A DNA stretch of 64,000 bases, taken from NCBI GenBank assembly GCA_028289605.1, contig JANQON010000006.1, positions 461,938 to 525,937 of the forward strand. The letters are read 5' to 3'. Both the position numbers and the translations under genes were made by a program. This DNA is from Hyphococcus sp. Lineage in GTDB: Bacteria; Pseudomonadota; Alphaproteobacteria; Caulobacterales; Parvularculaceae. How positions within the stretch are numbered: position 1 is the first letter of the stretch; the number at the start of each line of letters is the position of its first letter. Positions 35,251 to 44,669 of the stretch are shown here, piece after piece. Below the pieces are notes generated by a model, which saw only the letters and a list, made by a program, of their open reading frames with translations, made no database searches and was not told the origin of the DNA.

Positions 35251-35714
35251 TCCGCCGGCTCCGCGACCCGGGCCGCCGGGGCGTTCACCGACGCCATACC
35301 CGCGACACGTTTCGCGAGAATGTCCTCAAGGGTCACCGCATTCAGGAAAAGTTCGATCTGACGGCCCAGTTCGTCCCAGAGATCGTGGGTCAGGCACCGA
35401 ACGCTGGTTCCGTTGCAGCCAAGGCCGGATCCGGGCACGCAGGCGGTCGTCTGGATCTGTTCGTCGACAGCCTCGACGATGTCAGCGATGCGCGTTTCGC
35501 CCGGCGCATTGACGAGCGTATACCCCCCGCCGGCGCCGCGGGCGCTGGCGACGAGGCCGGCTTTTCGCAGTTTTGCAAAAAGCTGTTCCAGATAAGACAG
35601 CGAGATTCCCTGTCGCAAGGCGATGTCGCAAAGCGCGACCTGCGCCTGGCCGCCTTGCGCCGCGAGATCGGCCATGGCGGTAACTGCGTATCTGCCTTTT
35701 GTCGTCAGCTTCAT
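35247..35714 (-). CDS. iscR: Rrf2-family Fe-S sensing repressor, IscR-like
   Basis: A 155-residue winged-helix regulator. The N-terminus MKLTTKGRYAVTAMADLA and LSYLEQLFAKLRKAGLV are IscR-like. The three cluster cysteines Cys92, Cys100 and Cys107 and His110 in CLTHDLW are present, although spacing (C-x7-C-x6-C) is wider than the x5/x5 of the E. coli protein. It is the first gene of the Fe-S operon and probably represses it when cluster-loaded, through the box at 35812-35837. The end overlaps the desulfurase start by ATGA. Confidence 0.94.
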   Translation of the reverse strand: MKLTTKGRYAVTAMADLAAQGGQAQVALCDIALRQGISLSYLEQLFAKLRKAGLVASARGAGGGYTLVNAPGETRIADIVEAVDEQIQTTACVPGSGLGCNGTSVRCLTHDLWDELGRQIELFLNAVTLEDILAKRVAGMASVNAPAARVAEPAE

Positions 35715-35811
35715 TGAGCGGTTGACCTTGAAATTCGGACTCTCGGCTGGCGTTCGCCTGAAAACATGCTATAGCCGCCCGCCGGATCGACGGCTTCGTG
35801 GTGGAAATAAT

Positions 35812-35837
35812 AAATCCTACTTTTTTAGTCAAGAATT
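35812..35837 (-). promoter_or_regulatory. IscR type-1-like box in the iscR/suf promoter
   Basis: On the minus strand the site reads ATTCTTGACT, AAAA, AAGTAGGATTT. This fits the type-1 IscR pattern YYGACT-R-WWW-Y-AGT-CRR with about two mismatches. The TTGACT also serves as a -35 box, with TATTAT about 14 bases on. It lies 98-123 bases before the iscR ATG, as expected for autorepression by the cluster-bound form. The remainder of 35715-35959 shows no gene. Confidence 0.6.
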
Positions 35838-35959
35838 GGCGCGCCAACAATTTGGCAAAATTGCAAGCCGCCAGGACTTCATCACGTCGCTCGACACTGA
35901 AATCTGACTGTTCTGCTCGGTTTTTGAACCATCAGCGGACCCGCGAGTAAAGGAAGAGC

Positions 35960-36634
35960 ATGCCTGAGATTATATTTGCCGGCCCCGAAGGGCGCCTTGA
36001 GGGACGATATCAAAAAGGCAAGGGCGACAATCCGCCGGTCGCATTGGTGCTTCATCCCCACCCCCTGTTTGGCGGCACGATGAATAACCGAGCAACCTAC
36101 GAGCTGTATCAGATGTTCGTACGGCGCGGGTTTTCTACCATGCGCTTTAATTTTCGCGGCGTCGGGAGAAGCCAAGGAGAGTATGATCAGGGCCAGGGCG
36201 AACTCGCCGACGCTGCGACGGCGCTCGATTACATGCAGCAAATCAACCCGAATTCGCCTTTCGCATGGGTCGCCGGTTTCTCATTCGGCTCCTGGATTGC
36301 GATGCAGCTTTTGATGCGGCGACCGGAAATCGTCGGCTTTATCGCGGGCTCGACCCCCGCCAATCTCTATGATTTCTCGTTTCTTGCACCCTGCCCCTCA
36401 TCAGGCGTGGTTATTCACGGCGAGCTCGACAAAATCTGCGCGCCCGAAGAAACCAAGGGCATGGTGGAGCGCACCCGCACGCAAAAAGGGCGCAAGATCG
36501 AATTCGAAGTGGTGCCGGGCGCCGACCATTTCTTCGAATCCCATATGGATCAATTCATTGCGCAGGCGGAAACATACCTTGACCGACGCCTCGCTCACGA
36601 TCGCCCCGAGGGCGAGTATCACGGCGAAATCTAA
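35960..36634 (+). CDS. alpha/beta hydrolase (YhbA/COG2945-like)
   Basis: A 224-residue hydrolase. Ser108 is the nucleophile in GFSFG; HPHPLFGGTMNN precedes it (oxyanion-side loop), RFNFRGVGRSQG follows strand 4, Asp is in GELDKICAPEE and His in GADHFFESH. This set matches the COG2945 group of small bacterial hydrolases, whose substrates are mostly unknown. AAGGAAGAG precedes the ATG. Divergent from iscR. Confidence 0.9.
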   Translation: MPEIIFAGPEGRLEGRYQKGKGDNPPVALVLHPHPLFGGTMNNRATYELYQMFVRRGFSTMRFNFRGVGRSQGEYDQGQGELADAATALDYMQQINPNSPFAWVAGFSFGSWIAMQLLMRRPEIVGFIAGSTPANLYDFSFLAPCPSSGVVIHGELDKICAPEETKGMVERTRTQKGRKIEFEVVPGADHFFESHMDQFIAQAETYLDRRLAHDRPEGEYHGEI

Positions 36635-36738
36635 CGCGCCGCGGAAGATAATCCGAATTTGAGAGTCTTGAGAAAAGGGCGCTTAACCTTTTGCTCCCAT
36701 GATAAAATTTTAAGCAATGCGTCATTTTCGGGGGCGGC

Positions 36739-37110
36739 ATGTTTAAGTTTTTGTTCGGCGGCGGAAGCCGCAGTCACGATATCCGGTTCAGCGCCGGTCG
36801 CAAAACGGCTGACTTGGAAGCCCGCCTGCAACCGGTGAACGGTTATACCGGCCGCGGTGAAATCGAGTTTTCGGCCTGGCGCAACGGATCACGGCAACTC
36901 GAGGTGGAACTGCGCGGCGTCGCCGGTCGTTCCGCCGACGTCTTTGTAAACGGCGAACGCGTTCAGACGGTGATGCTGGACAATGGGCGCGTCGACGCGT
37001 TTTACGACACCCGACAAGGCGATGCGGTGCCTGAGCTTGCGGAAGGCGCTGCGGTCGAGGTCCGCCAGAACGGCGACCCCATTCTCAGCGGCGTTCTGCG
37101 CCCTGACTAA
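36739..37110 (+). CDS. hypothetical protein
   Basis: A 123-residue soluble protein with alternating polar/hydrophobic beta-like pattern (LEARLQPVNGYTGRGEIEFSAW, LEVELRGVAGRSADVFVNG, VEVRQNGDPILSGVLRPD). No signal peptide or membrane helix after the short FKFLFGGG start. Spacing of repeated xVEVxxNG segments hints at a beta-sandwich. I do not recognise the family. It lies between a hydrolase and a small membrane ORF on the same strand. Confidence 0.7.
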   Translation: MFKFLFGGGSRSHDIRFSAGRKTADLEARLQPVNGYTGRGEIEFSAWRNGSRQLEVELRGVAGRSADVFVNGERVQTVMLDNGRVDAFYDTRQGDAVPELAEGAAVEVRQNGDPILSGVLRPD

Positions 37111-37181
37111 TCGTTCACGTCGCAGCATTTGCAGCGCCTCCAAAATATTGCGAAACTGGGCTCCACGAAAGGAGCGTCGCT

Positions 37182-37325
37182 TTGCATATCGGAGAGACGA
37201 AACTGACCGATGAAGCCGAAGACGCGCGCGGCGGGCAACCGCGCGGAACAACCAGCCTGGTTGGTATGTCAGTGCTTGGCGCGGGCCTAATTCTACTTGT
37301 CGCGCTCTTGATTTTCGCGTTTTAG
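37182..37325 (+). CDS. small membrane protein (47 residues, TTG start)
   Basis: An ORF of 48 codons from TTG 37182 to TAG 37325. AAAGGAG stands seven bases before the TTG, an ideal distance. The product has a polar acidic/Gly-rich N-terminus (about 1-24) and a single C-terminal transmembrane helix ([19 protein letters not shown]). The last four bases overlap the convergent accA stop. Function unknown. Support rests on ribosome site plus clean hydrophobic helix; no homology was tested. Confidence 0.5.
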   Translation: MHIGETKLTDEAEDARGGQPRGTTSLVGMSVLGAGLILLVALLIFAF

Positions 37326-38293
37326 GCGAGCCCGGTTCGGCCAATCGCAAGAAACTTTTCGCGACGCTGTTTGCGCAATGCGTCCGGCGTCATTCCCTCG
37401 AACTCCTGTACAGCGCGCTCAACCGCATCGCCCAGACGCTCCATGGCGAGCGCCCGATCGCGATGCGCGCCGCCCACAGGTTCATCGATAATGGCGTCGA
37501 TAACGCCAAACTCGAGCAGATCCTGGGCGGAGATTCTCATCGCTTCCGCGGCTTCCGGCGCTTTGGTTTCCCCGGCGCCGGCGGCGTCTTTCCACAAGAT
37601 CGACGCACAGCCTTCCGGGGAAATCACAGAATACACCGAGTGTTCCAACATCAGGGTCTTGTTGGCGGTCGCCAACGCAACCGCACCGCCAGAGCCGCCC
37701 TCCCCGACAATGGCCGATATAAGCGGCGCGCCGAGCGACAGACATTTATCCGTACACGCCGCAATGGCCTCAGCCTGTCCGCGCTCTTCAGCGCCCCGGC
37801 CGGGGTAGGCGCCCGGGGTGTCCACCAAGGTCACCACAGGCAATGCAAATCGCTCCGCCAGATCCATCAGCCGGATGGCTTTCCGATATCCCTCGGGCCT
37901 CGCCATGCCGAAATTGTGTTTGACGCGGCTTGCGGTGTCCGATCCCTTTTCATGTCCGATCAGCACGACGGATCGCCCGCGAAATCGCGCCGGACCGCCG
38001 ATAATTGCGTGATCCTCTCCAAAGGCGCGGTCGCCAGCCAGCGGCGTAAAGTCGTCAAACAAATGCGCAACATAGTCGGACAGGTGCGGGCGCGAACCGT
38101 GCCGGGCAACTTGCGTTTTCTGCCACCGGGTGAGTTTTGAATACGCATCCGCAAGAAGCGCATCCGCTTTCGCCTGCAGGCGATCGATTTCATCGTCAAC
38201 GCTGACGCCGCCTTCGCTGTCGACTTGTCGCAAGTCCTCGATACGGCCTTCCAACTCTGCAATCGGTTTTTCAAAATCGAGATAAGTGGGCAT
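37322..38293 (-). CDS. accA: acetyl-CoA carboxylase carboxyltransferase subunit alpha
   Basis: A 323-residue subunit that with AccD transfers carboxyl from biotin to acetyl-CoA, the first step of fatty-acid synthesis. Landmarks: [14 protein letters not shown] at the start, [52 protein letters not shown] and [12 protein letters not shown] with the oxyanion glycines, and [12 protein letters not shown]. Full length. Confidence 0.97.
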   Translation of the reverse strand: MPTYLDFEKPIAELEGRIEDLRQVDSEGGVSVDDEIDRLQAKADALLADAYSKLTRWQKTQVARHGSRPHLSDYVAHLFDDFTPLAGDRAFGEDHAIIGGPARFRGRSVVLIGHEKGSDTASRVKHNFGMARPEGYRKAIRLMDLAERFALPVVTLVDTPGAYPGRGAEERGQAEAIAACTDKCLSLGAPLISAIVGEGGSGGAVALATANKTLMLEHSVYSVISPEGCASILWKDAAGAGETKAPEAAEAMRISAQDLLEFGVIDAIIDEPVGGAHRDRALAMERLGDAVERAVQEFEGMTPDALRKQRREKFLAIGRTGLA

Positions 38294-38381
38294 CTGCTGA
38301 AAGCCTCAATCGCTGATTATTTATGTGAACAGGATAGTCCTGCATTTTTGCTAAGATTCGCCGCGCGTCGCCGAAATCAGT

Positions 38382-40067
38382 CTAGCGGTCCGCCTGGGGT
38401 TTTAAGCGCGGGGAAAAACCGTCTTCCTCTTCGGCCTCATCTGACGGCGCTTCAGCCGCCGCGTCAGGCGCTGTCGGGAAGCGGGACGCCCAACTGCGCT
38501 CGAACTGAAAGCGGCGCTGCAGGTCAGCCATGCCGGCGGCCTTGAGCGACTGACTCACAACCACCGCTGAAGCAGGCGTCGGCCCCGTGTTGGATGCGGC
38601 CAGCGCGGCCAATCCCGCCTGCCCGACCTTTTCTTCCAGGGCCGCATCGAACGCCGCCTCGAGCACACTCGCGGCAATGACCGGATCGCCGGCGTCGCCA
38701 AAGGATTGTGCGCCAACGCTCTCGCCGTTCAACAGCGACACATCCGCGGCGCGGGCGATTTGCGCCGCCGATTGCGGATCAAGGACCGACAACAAGTTCA
38801 CCAGTTCGATAAAGCTCATCGCCTGTTGTTGAGGCAATGACCCGACGCTTGCGCCCGGGGCAATCATTGTCTGCAGCCACGATCCGGCGCCAACGCTGTC
38901 TCCCGCCGCCATACGCGCCGCCGCAAAGCGCCCCGCTTCTTCGGGCGCAACGATGACGCCTTCAAGCGACCGGATTTCGTCGGCGTAGACAAGCGACAAC
39001 GCATAAGCCCGATAAAACGTGTCTCCGAGAGACAAGGCGACCGAGATCCTTTTGGCCTTGTCGCGAATAAACTCCGGCGCGCCCATGGCGGCGGCCGACT
39101 GATAGAGCAAGGCGTCTGTAAGCGGATCGCCTGCGCGAACGCTTGCGGTTTGCGCAGCATCACGCAAAGCGGCGACGTCAAATTCAAATTCTCCCATAAT
39201 CGCCCTGAGGCGCGCGACCGGCATGACGCCCATCGCCACCGCGCGTTGAGCGGCCGCGACTCGCGTGGCGGGGTCGCCCTGTTCGTCGGCTGCGATCGTC
39301 GCCAGAACAGCGCCGTCCGCTTCCTTCAACAGTCCCGGGGACAAGGGAATCCCGACAAATTTGGCGATGGCGTATTGCAGCGGCGTCGTTGCGGCCGGCG
39401 GGTCTTTCGGCGCAGCGCCGGTCACCGCCGCGGTCAGGAACACATCGTCACCGTCCGACAGGCCGAAACGGTCGCGCAGGATCCCGAGCGAGAGATCCGC
39501 GGCGTCGCGTTCGTCCGCGGCCGCGTAGCAAAGAACGCGCAGCTTCACCCAGAACGGATCGTCGCGTCCATCGACCAGGCGTTCGCTGCGGCTGCATGCG
39601 CCCTGAACATTGTCGCTCAGGAGATCGCTGACTGCCTCGGCCCGACTAATCCACGGATCGCCGGGTCCCGCGGTCGACAGACTCGCAACAGTCGCGGCTT
39701 CCTCCACGAATCCGGCGTTTGACAACGCCAGTAATTTCTTGCCGCCCAGAGCGGGGCGAGCCGAATTCGGCGCGGCGCCGGGCGAGAGCAGCGTCCTGCG
39801 CATCACCTCTCCGAGCGCGGGCACGGCCGGTCTCGTCGGCATGTTGTCCAGAAGGAACTCAATCGTTCTCGGATCGGCGCCGCGCCAAAGCGTGTCCGGC
39901 AGGGCGCCGTCGGCTTGGTTGAGAACGCCGGTCGAAAATGCGTCGGTCGCCAGCGGTTGGGATTCGATCGAACCGGGCGGAACGACCTGCGCCGTGGCGA
40001 ATCCCGACAACATGATGGCGACGCCGGCGATAAGGCCGTATCGCTTCCTGGGCGTTTCAAGCGCCAT
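38382..40067 (-). CDS. large Ala-rich exported protein, function unknown
   Basis: About 561 residues from ATG 40067, which lies inside the end of the preceding small ORF. A signal peptide (GLIAGVAIMLSGFATAQ) is followed by a long helical Ala-rich body with regular helix-pair spacing but no catalytic motif. The acidic C-terminal tail (APSDEAEEEDGF) may be disordered. A big exported protein preceded by a tiny membrane ORF and divergent from aroK is a layout I associate with alphaproteobacteria, but I know no function. Cys residues are only two and close together. Confidence 0.8.
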   Translation of the reverse strand: MALETPRKRYGLIAGVAIMLSGFATAQVVPPGSIESQPLATDAFSTGVLNQADGALPDTLWRGADPRTIEFLLDNMPTRPAVPALGEVMRRTLLSPGAAPNSARPALGGKKLLALSNAGFVEEAATVASLSTAGPGDPWISRAEAVSDLLSDNVQGACSRSERLVDGRDDPFWVKLRVLCYAAADERDAADLSLGILRDRFGLSDGDDVFLTAAVTGAAPKDPPAATTPLQYAIAKFVGIPLSPGLLKEADGAVLATIAADEQGDPATRVAAAQRAVAMGVMPVARLRAIMGEFEFDVAALRDAAQTASVRAGDPLTDALLYQSAAAMGAPEFIRDKAKRISVALSLGDTFYRAYALSLVYADEIRSLEGVIVAPEEAGRFAAARMAAGDSVGAGSWLQTMIAPGASVGSLPQQQAMSFIELVNLLSVLDPQSAAQIARAADVSLLNGESVGAQSFGDAGDPVIAASVLEAAFDAALEEKVGQAGLAALAASNTGPTPASAVVVSQSLKAAGMADLQRRFQFERSWASRFPTAPDAAAEAPSDEAEEEDGFSPRLKPQADR

Positions 40068-40179
40068 CTTGCGCCTCCTGGGTGATTGTCCTGGTCTCCG
40101 GCTCCAGCATCTGGCCATAGACAAACAGGCCTGCAAGAACCGCAAGCGCAATCAGAATCAAAATTACCACGAATCGCAA
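40057..40179 (-). CDS. 40-residue membrane peptide upstream of the exported protein
   Basis: An ORF of 41 codons from TTG 40179 to TGA 40057, with GGAG eight bases upstream. The product begins with a strong transmembrane helix (VVILILIALAVLAGLFVYGQ), then a short tail MLEPETRTITQEAQDGA. The stop lies 11 bases inside the next gene, so the pair is translationally coupled. The YGQMLEPET motif seems familiar from other alphaproteobacteria in the same position, from memory only. Function unknown. Confidence 0.6.
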   Translation of the reverse strand: MRFVVILILIALAVLAGLFVYGQMLEPETRTITQEAQDGA

Positions 40180-40314
40180 CGTCTTCGCTCCGTTTCACCA
40201 TTCCGTCGATGCGGCGGCCAGCCCCCAGGTCCCGACCGCGTCAAGCGCGGCCCATCGCCCGGCAAAAGGCGATTCACTAGCGTCGCGCGGCGCAGTCGCC
40301 TACATCTAGCGGTC

Positions 40315-40896
40315 ATGGGGCCGTCCGGCAAACATATTGATTTTCCATGCCCGAAAACCGTAGTCCTCGTGGGCATGATGGGCGCCGGCAAAACAACCCT
40401 GGGTCGCCGGATCGCGCCGCGGCTGGGGCTTCCCTTCTTTGACGTTGATACGGAAATAGAACAAGCCGCCGGCATGTCGGTCTCAGAACTCTTTGAAACA
40501 CATGGAGAAAAAAGCTTTCGCGACGGCGAAGCGCGGGTTGTCAAGCGACTGTTGGATGGTCCGCCCCATGTGCTCGCCACCGGCGGCGGCGCCGTCATTC
40601 GCGAGGACACCCGCGCGATTATCAAAAACCGGGCGATTTCAGTCTGGATCCGCGCCGATGTCGAAACACTGGCGCGACGGGCGACCCGTCGCGATACGCG
40701 TCCCCTGCTCCGCTCTGGCGATCCGCAGGAAACCCTGCGCCAGCTGGCGGCGTCTCGCGAACGGTTTTACGCGGAGGCGGATATCCACGTGGATTCTCAA
40801 CCCGGCCCGCATGCGCTGACTGTCGAACTCATAATCGAAAAGCTCGCCGATTATCTCAACGCCAAGCCCATGGCCGAAGGATCTCGCAGGACATGA
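40315..40896 (+). CDS. aroK: shikimate kinase
   Basis: Phosphorylates shikimate at the 3-hydroxyl using ATP. From ATG 40315 the 193-residue protein shows Walker A GMMGAGKT, the substrate Asp in FFDVDTEIE, SFRDGEARV with the substrate Arg, and ATGGGAVI. The reading frame is open to 39610, but that stretch lies opposite the exported-protein gene and is not conserved. It overlaps aroB by ATGA. Confidence 0.96.
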   Translation: MGPSGKHIDFPCPKTVVLVGMMGAGKTTLGRRIAPRLGLPFFDVDTEIEQAAGMSVSELFETHGEKSFRDGEARVVKRLLDGPPHVLATGGGAVIREDTRAIIKNRAISVWIRADVETLARRATRRDTRPLLRSGDPQETLRQLAASRERFYAEADIHVDSQPGPHALTVELIIEKLADYLNAKPMAEGSRRT

Positions 40897-42026
40897 CAGA
40901 AAACGGCCACGACCCGGTTCGCGTTTCACTCGGCGAGCGAAGCTACGATATTCACGTCGGCGCCCGCCTGCTCGAACAAGCCGGCGCACTGCTGTCGCCC
41001 GCGCTGCACCGCTCTCGCATCGTCGTCGTGACGGACGAAAACGTCGCCGACGCGCAACTCGATCGCCTGGCCGCGGGTCTCGCCCGGTCCGATATCGAGT
41101 TTCGCGAAGTCGTGCTGCCCGCTGGCGAGACAACGAAGTCCTTCGCGCAACTGGAACGCCTTGTCAGCGATTTGATCGATCTCGGTGTGGAACGCAGCGA
41201 CGTGATCGTCGCCTTCGGCGGGGGCGTTGTCGGCGATCTTGTCGGCTTTGCAGCGGCGGTCGTTCGCCGCGGATGCCGTTACGCACAGATTCCCACCACG
41301 CTGTTGTCTCAGGTCGACAGCTCCGTCGGCGGCAAGACTGCAATCAACGTCGCGCAGGGAAAAAACCTCGTTGGCGCATTTCATCAGCCGACGATCGTCA
41401 TCGCCGACATCACTGCGCTCGAGACGTTGTCTCCGCGCCAACTGCGCGCCGGCTACGCCGAAGTCGTGAAATACGGCGCCATCGCCGACGCTGCTTTTTT
41501 CGCCTGGCTGGAAAACAACGGCGCGGCGCTGCTTGGAGGCGATGAAGCGTTGCGGCGGATCGCGGTGAAGCGGTCGTGCGAAGCGAAGGCAGCAATCGTC
41601 GCCGCCGACGAACGCGAATCCGGTGAGCGCGCGCTGCTCAATCTCGGACACACATTCGGTCACGCGCTGGAGGCGATTTACGGCTACTCCGACGCACTGC
41701 TCCATGGCGAAGCGGTCGCGATCGGGATGACGCTGGCGTTTGAATACTCTGCTCGCCAGGGCCTGGGCCCGCCGGGGGCCGGAAAACGGCTGGCTGACCA
41801 TCTGCGCGCTGCGGGATTGCCCGCGGATCTGGACGATTTGCCGGCCGACGGCGATTTCAACGAAGACCGCATCATCGAACACATGATGCAGGACAAAAAG
41901 GTTGAAAGCGGCGCGCTGACCCTGATCTTGGCGGAGGATATCGGCGCGGCCCGGATCGTGAAGGACGTTCCGGTCGACCAAGTCAGAGTGTTTTTGAAGG
42001 AGAAAATCGCCGCCCGACGGCGATAA
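40893..42026 (+). CDS. aroB: 3-dehydroquinate synthase
   Basis: Second step of the shikimate pathway: DAHP to 3-dehydroquinate, with NAD and Zn. At 377 residues it is full length. Motifs: GGGVVGDLVGFAAAVVRRG, PTTLLSQVDSSVGGKTAIN, KNLVGAFHQP, NLGHTFGHALE and HGEAVAIGM (Zn-binding His and Glu residues). It follows aroK with a four-base overlap, the usual aroKB pair. Confidence 0.97.
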   Translation: MTENGHDPVRVSLGERSYDIHVGARLLEQAGALLSPALHRSRIVVVTDENVADAQLDRLAAGLARSDIEFREVVLPAGETTKSFAQLERLVSDLIDLGVERSDVIVAFGGGVVGDLVGFAAAVVRRGCRYAQIPTTLLSQVDSSVGGKTAINVAQGKNLVGAFHQPTIVIADITALETLSPRQLRAGYAEVVKYGAIADAAFFAWLENNGAALLGGDEALRRIAVKRSCEAKAAIVAADERESGERALLNLGHTFGHALEAIYGYSDALLHGEAVAIGMTLAFEYSARQGLGPPGAGKRLADHLRAAGLPADLDDLPADGDFNEDRIIEHMMQDKKVESGALTLILAEDIGAARIVKDVPVDQVRVFLKEKIAARRR

Positions 42027-42033
42027 TACGAAA

Positions 42034-43332
42034 ATGAACGAATTCGACACCGCCCTGCTTGTTCCCATCGGCGTTATCTTTTTGCTGTTGTTCATGTCGG
42101 CCTTCTTTTCCGGCTCCGAGACCGCGCTCACCGCCGTTTCCAAAGCCCGCATGCACAAGCTTGAGTCTGACGGCGACGCGCGGGCGCGCCGGGTCAACTT
42201 TCTGATTCGCGACCGCGAACGTCTGATTGGCGCGATCCTGCTTGGAAACAACCTCGTCAATATTCTGGCGTCGGTGCTGGCGGCGGGCGTTTTTGCATCG
42301 CTGTTTGGGGAGTCCCTGATCGCTACCGCCATCGCCACCGGGGTCATGACCGCGCTGGTCCTTGTGTTTGCCGAGGTCACGCCCAAATCCGCCGCGATCG
42401 CGCGGCCTGACGGGTTCGCCATGTTTGTGGCGCCGCTAATGCGCTTGGTCGTTTTTGTGTTCGCACCGATCACGCGGGTGGTGCAAATCATCGTCCGCAG
42501 TTTCCTCAAACTGTTCGGTTTCGACATTTCCAGGGACAGCGCCGTTTTGTCCGCGACAGAAGAAATTCGCGGCGCCGTCGACCTGCATCACTCAGAAGGG
42601 GGAATCGACAAGGATTCTCGCGACCTCATTCGCGGCGCACTCGAACTTGATGAAATCAGGGTTGAGGAAATCATGATCCACCGTAAATCGGTGGAGATGC
42701 TTGACCTTGACCAACCTGAAGAAGAGATCATTCAAAAGGCGCTTAAGAGTCCGCACACGCGCTTGCCCGTCTTCCGCGACAGCAGCGACAACATCGTGGG
42801 GGTACTGCACGCCAAAGACCTTCTGCGGGCCCTGTGGGATGCGGACGCCGACGCCAAAAAAATAGACATCGAAGCGACCGCCCGCACGCCCTATTTCGTT
42901 CCGGAGACGACGACGCTGCAGGAACAGCTCGACGCGTTCAAACGAAAACAGGAACACTTTGCCCTGGTCGTCGACGAGTATGGCGCGATCATGGGGCTCG
43001 TGACGATGGAAGACATTCTGGAAGAAATCGTCGGCGAGATTGAAGACGAATATGACAGCCCGGTCCAGGGCGTTCGCCCGCAAGCAGACGGATCGCTCAA
43101 TGTGGACGGCGACGTCACCATACGCGACCTCAACCGCGCCATGGACTGGAGCCTGCCTGACGAAGAAGCTGTGACGGTGGCGGGACTTGTCATTCACGAG
43201 TCGCAGTCGATCCCGGAGGTCGGACAGACCTTTTCGTTCCACGGATTTCGCTTCCGCATCCTGCGCCGTCGGCGCAATCAGATCACTGCGCTGAAGATAT
43301 TGCCTATTACGCCGCCGGCGGCTTCCGCATGA
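42034..43332 (+). CDS. CorC/HlyC-type transporter (CNNM/DUF21-CBS)
   Basis: A 432-residue membrane protein. DUF21 (about 1-190) has a signature FSGSETALTAVSKARMH near residue 28 and three to four helices. A CBS pair follows (MIHRKSVEMLDL near 225; HTRLPVFRDSSDNIVGVLHAKDL near 250). A C-terminal CorC_HlyC domain ends in FHGFRFRILRRRRNQITALKI. Members act in Mg/Co export or divalent-cation homeostasis; names as hemolysins are historical. It lies seven bases after aroB and overlaps the MFS gene by ATGA. Confidence 0.9.
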   Translation: MNEFDTALLVPIGVIFLLLFMSAFFSGSETALTAVSKARMHKLESDGDARARRVNFLIRDRERLIGAILLGNNLVNILASVLAAGVFASLFGESLIATAIATGVMTALVLVFAEVTPKSAAIARPDGFAMFVAPLMRLVVFVFAPITRVVQIIVRSFLKLFGFDISRDSAVLSATEEIRGAVDLHHSEGGIDKDSRDLIRGALELDEIRVEEIMIHRKSVEMLDLDQPEEEIIQKALKSPHTRLPVFRDSSDNIVGVLHAKDLLRALWDADADAKKIDIEATARTPYFVPETTTLQEQLDAFKRKQEHFALVVDEYGAIMGLVTMEDILEEIVGEIEDEYDSPVQGVRPQADGSLNVDGDVTIRDLNRAMDWSLPDEEAVTVAGLVIHESQSIPEVGQTFSFHGFRFRILRRRRNQITALKILPITPPAASA

Positions 43333-44669
43333 GCGCTGACGCATCTTCATCTGTGGAGGTTCCCAACCAGGCGCCGAAAAAAGCGCGGCCGGGCGCGTTG
43401 ATCTTTATCTTCGTTACCGTCCTGCTGAACATGATCGGATTGGGCGTCATCATGCCGGTGATGCCGCAGCTGATTATGTCCGTATCCGGCGAAGATCTCG
43501 CCTACGCCGCGAAATGGGGCGGCTATCTCACTTTTGTCTACGCGCTCATGCAGTTCATCATGATGCCGATCATTGGCGGTCTTTCCGACCGTTTTGGACG
43601 GCGTCCGGTGCTGCTGACCTCGTTGGCGGCGTATTCCTTCGACTTTCTGATTATGGCGATCGCGCCGACATTGCAGCTCATCGCCGCAGCGCGGCTGGTT
43701 GCAGGCGCGTTCGCGGCGACGTTTTCGACGGCGAACGCTTATATCGCGGACATCTCGCCGCCCGAAAAACGCGCCGCGAATTTCGGCCTTATGGGCGCCG
43801 CATTCGGACTCGGCTTTATCATCGGCCCGGCGATAGGCGGATTCCTCGGCGAACAATACGGCGTGCGTGCGCCGTTTTACTTTGTCGCGGCGGTCGGCGC
43901 CGCGAACTTTCTGTTCGGCCTTTTTGTGCTGCCGGAAACGCTGCCTCGGGAAAGTCGCCGCAAATTCGATTGGCGGCGGGCGAACGCGTTGGGCAATCTG
44001 AAGCAATTTGCGAAATATCCGGTAATGCTCCCGATCGCCGGCGTCCTCTTCCTGTCGCAGTTGGCGCATTGGGCGTACCCGTCGGTGTGGGCCTATTACG
44101 CCACCGAGAAATTCTCCTGGTCGCCCGGGGAGGTTGCGGCGTCGTTGAGTTTCGTGGGCCTGACGGCCGCCTTTGTGCAAGGGGTGCTCACCCGCATTGT
44201 CATCCCGTGGATGGGCGAGCGGCTGGCGGCTGCGTTCGCCATGAGCGTCACCATGGTCTCCTACATTGCGTTCGCGTTCGCCACGACAGGCTGGATGGTC
44301 TATGCGATCATCTTGGTGTCGGCGCTGGGCGGTCTCGCGCAGCCGGCGCTTCAGGGGATCATGTCGCGAACAATGCCGGCCAACGCGCAGGGCGAGTTGC
44401 AGGGCGCGGTCGCCGCGATCATGAGCATATCAATGGTGATCAGCCCGTGGTTGATGACGCAGATCTTCGCCGCTTTCTCAGATCCCGGCGAACCGGTGGC
44501 GTTTTTCGGCGCGGTCGTGCTTCCTGACGGGGCGCCGTTCTATTTCCCGGGCGCGCCCTTTATCTTCTCTGCAGCGATGGAAGTGTTCGCGCTCGCCGTG
44601 CTTGTTTACGCATTTCGCAAGATTCAGCGCCCGCGGTCGGCGGATGCAGCGCCGCCAGACGCCGGTTAG
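43329..44669 (+). CDS. Tet-like major facilitator transporter
   Basis: A 446-residue, 12-helix MFS protein. The TetA-type motif [15 protein letters not shown] lies between helices 2 and 3. Helix 1 carries [18 protein letters not shown], as in the TCR/Tet branch. Motif C-like [17 protein letters not shown] occurs in helix 5. Proton-coupled drug or metabolite export is likely, but substrates cannot be read from sequence. No adjacent tetR-like repressor is present. Coupled to the upstream CorC-like gene by an ATGA overlap. Confidence 0.88.
   Translation: MSADASSSVEVPNQAPKKARPGALIFIFVTVLLNMIGLGVIMPVMPQLIMSVSGEDLAYAAKWGGYLTFVYALMQFIMMPIIGGLSDRFGRRPVLLTSLAAYSFDFLIMAIAPTLQLIAAARLVAGAFAATFSTANAYIADISPPEKRAANFGLMGAAFGLGFIIGPAIGGFLGEQYGVRAPFYFVAAVGAANFLFGLFVLPETLPRESRRKFDWRRANALGNLKQFAKYPVMLPIAGVLFLSQLAHWAYPSVWAYYATEKFSWSPGEVAASLSFVGLTAAFVQGVLTRIVIPWMGERLAAAFAMSVTMVSYIAFAFATTGWMVYAIILVSALGGLAQPALQGIMSRTMPANAQGELQGAVAAIMSISMVISPWLMTQIFAAFSDPGEPVAFFGAVVLPDGAPFYFPGAPFIFSAAMEVFALAVLVYAFRKIQRPRSADAAPPDAG

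Noticed and set aside
39610..40314. N-terminal extension of the aroK frame
   Set aside because: It lies opposite the exported-protein gene and is not shikimate-kinase-like; ATG 40315 gives the normal length.
40926..42527. A 533-codon minus-strand ORF opposite aroB and the CorC-like gene
   Set aside because: Antisense to firmly identified genes; a by-product of high GC third-position bias with no family resemblance.
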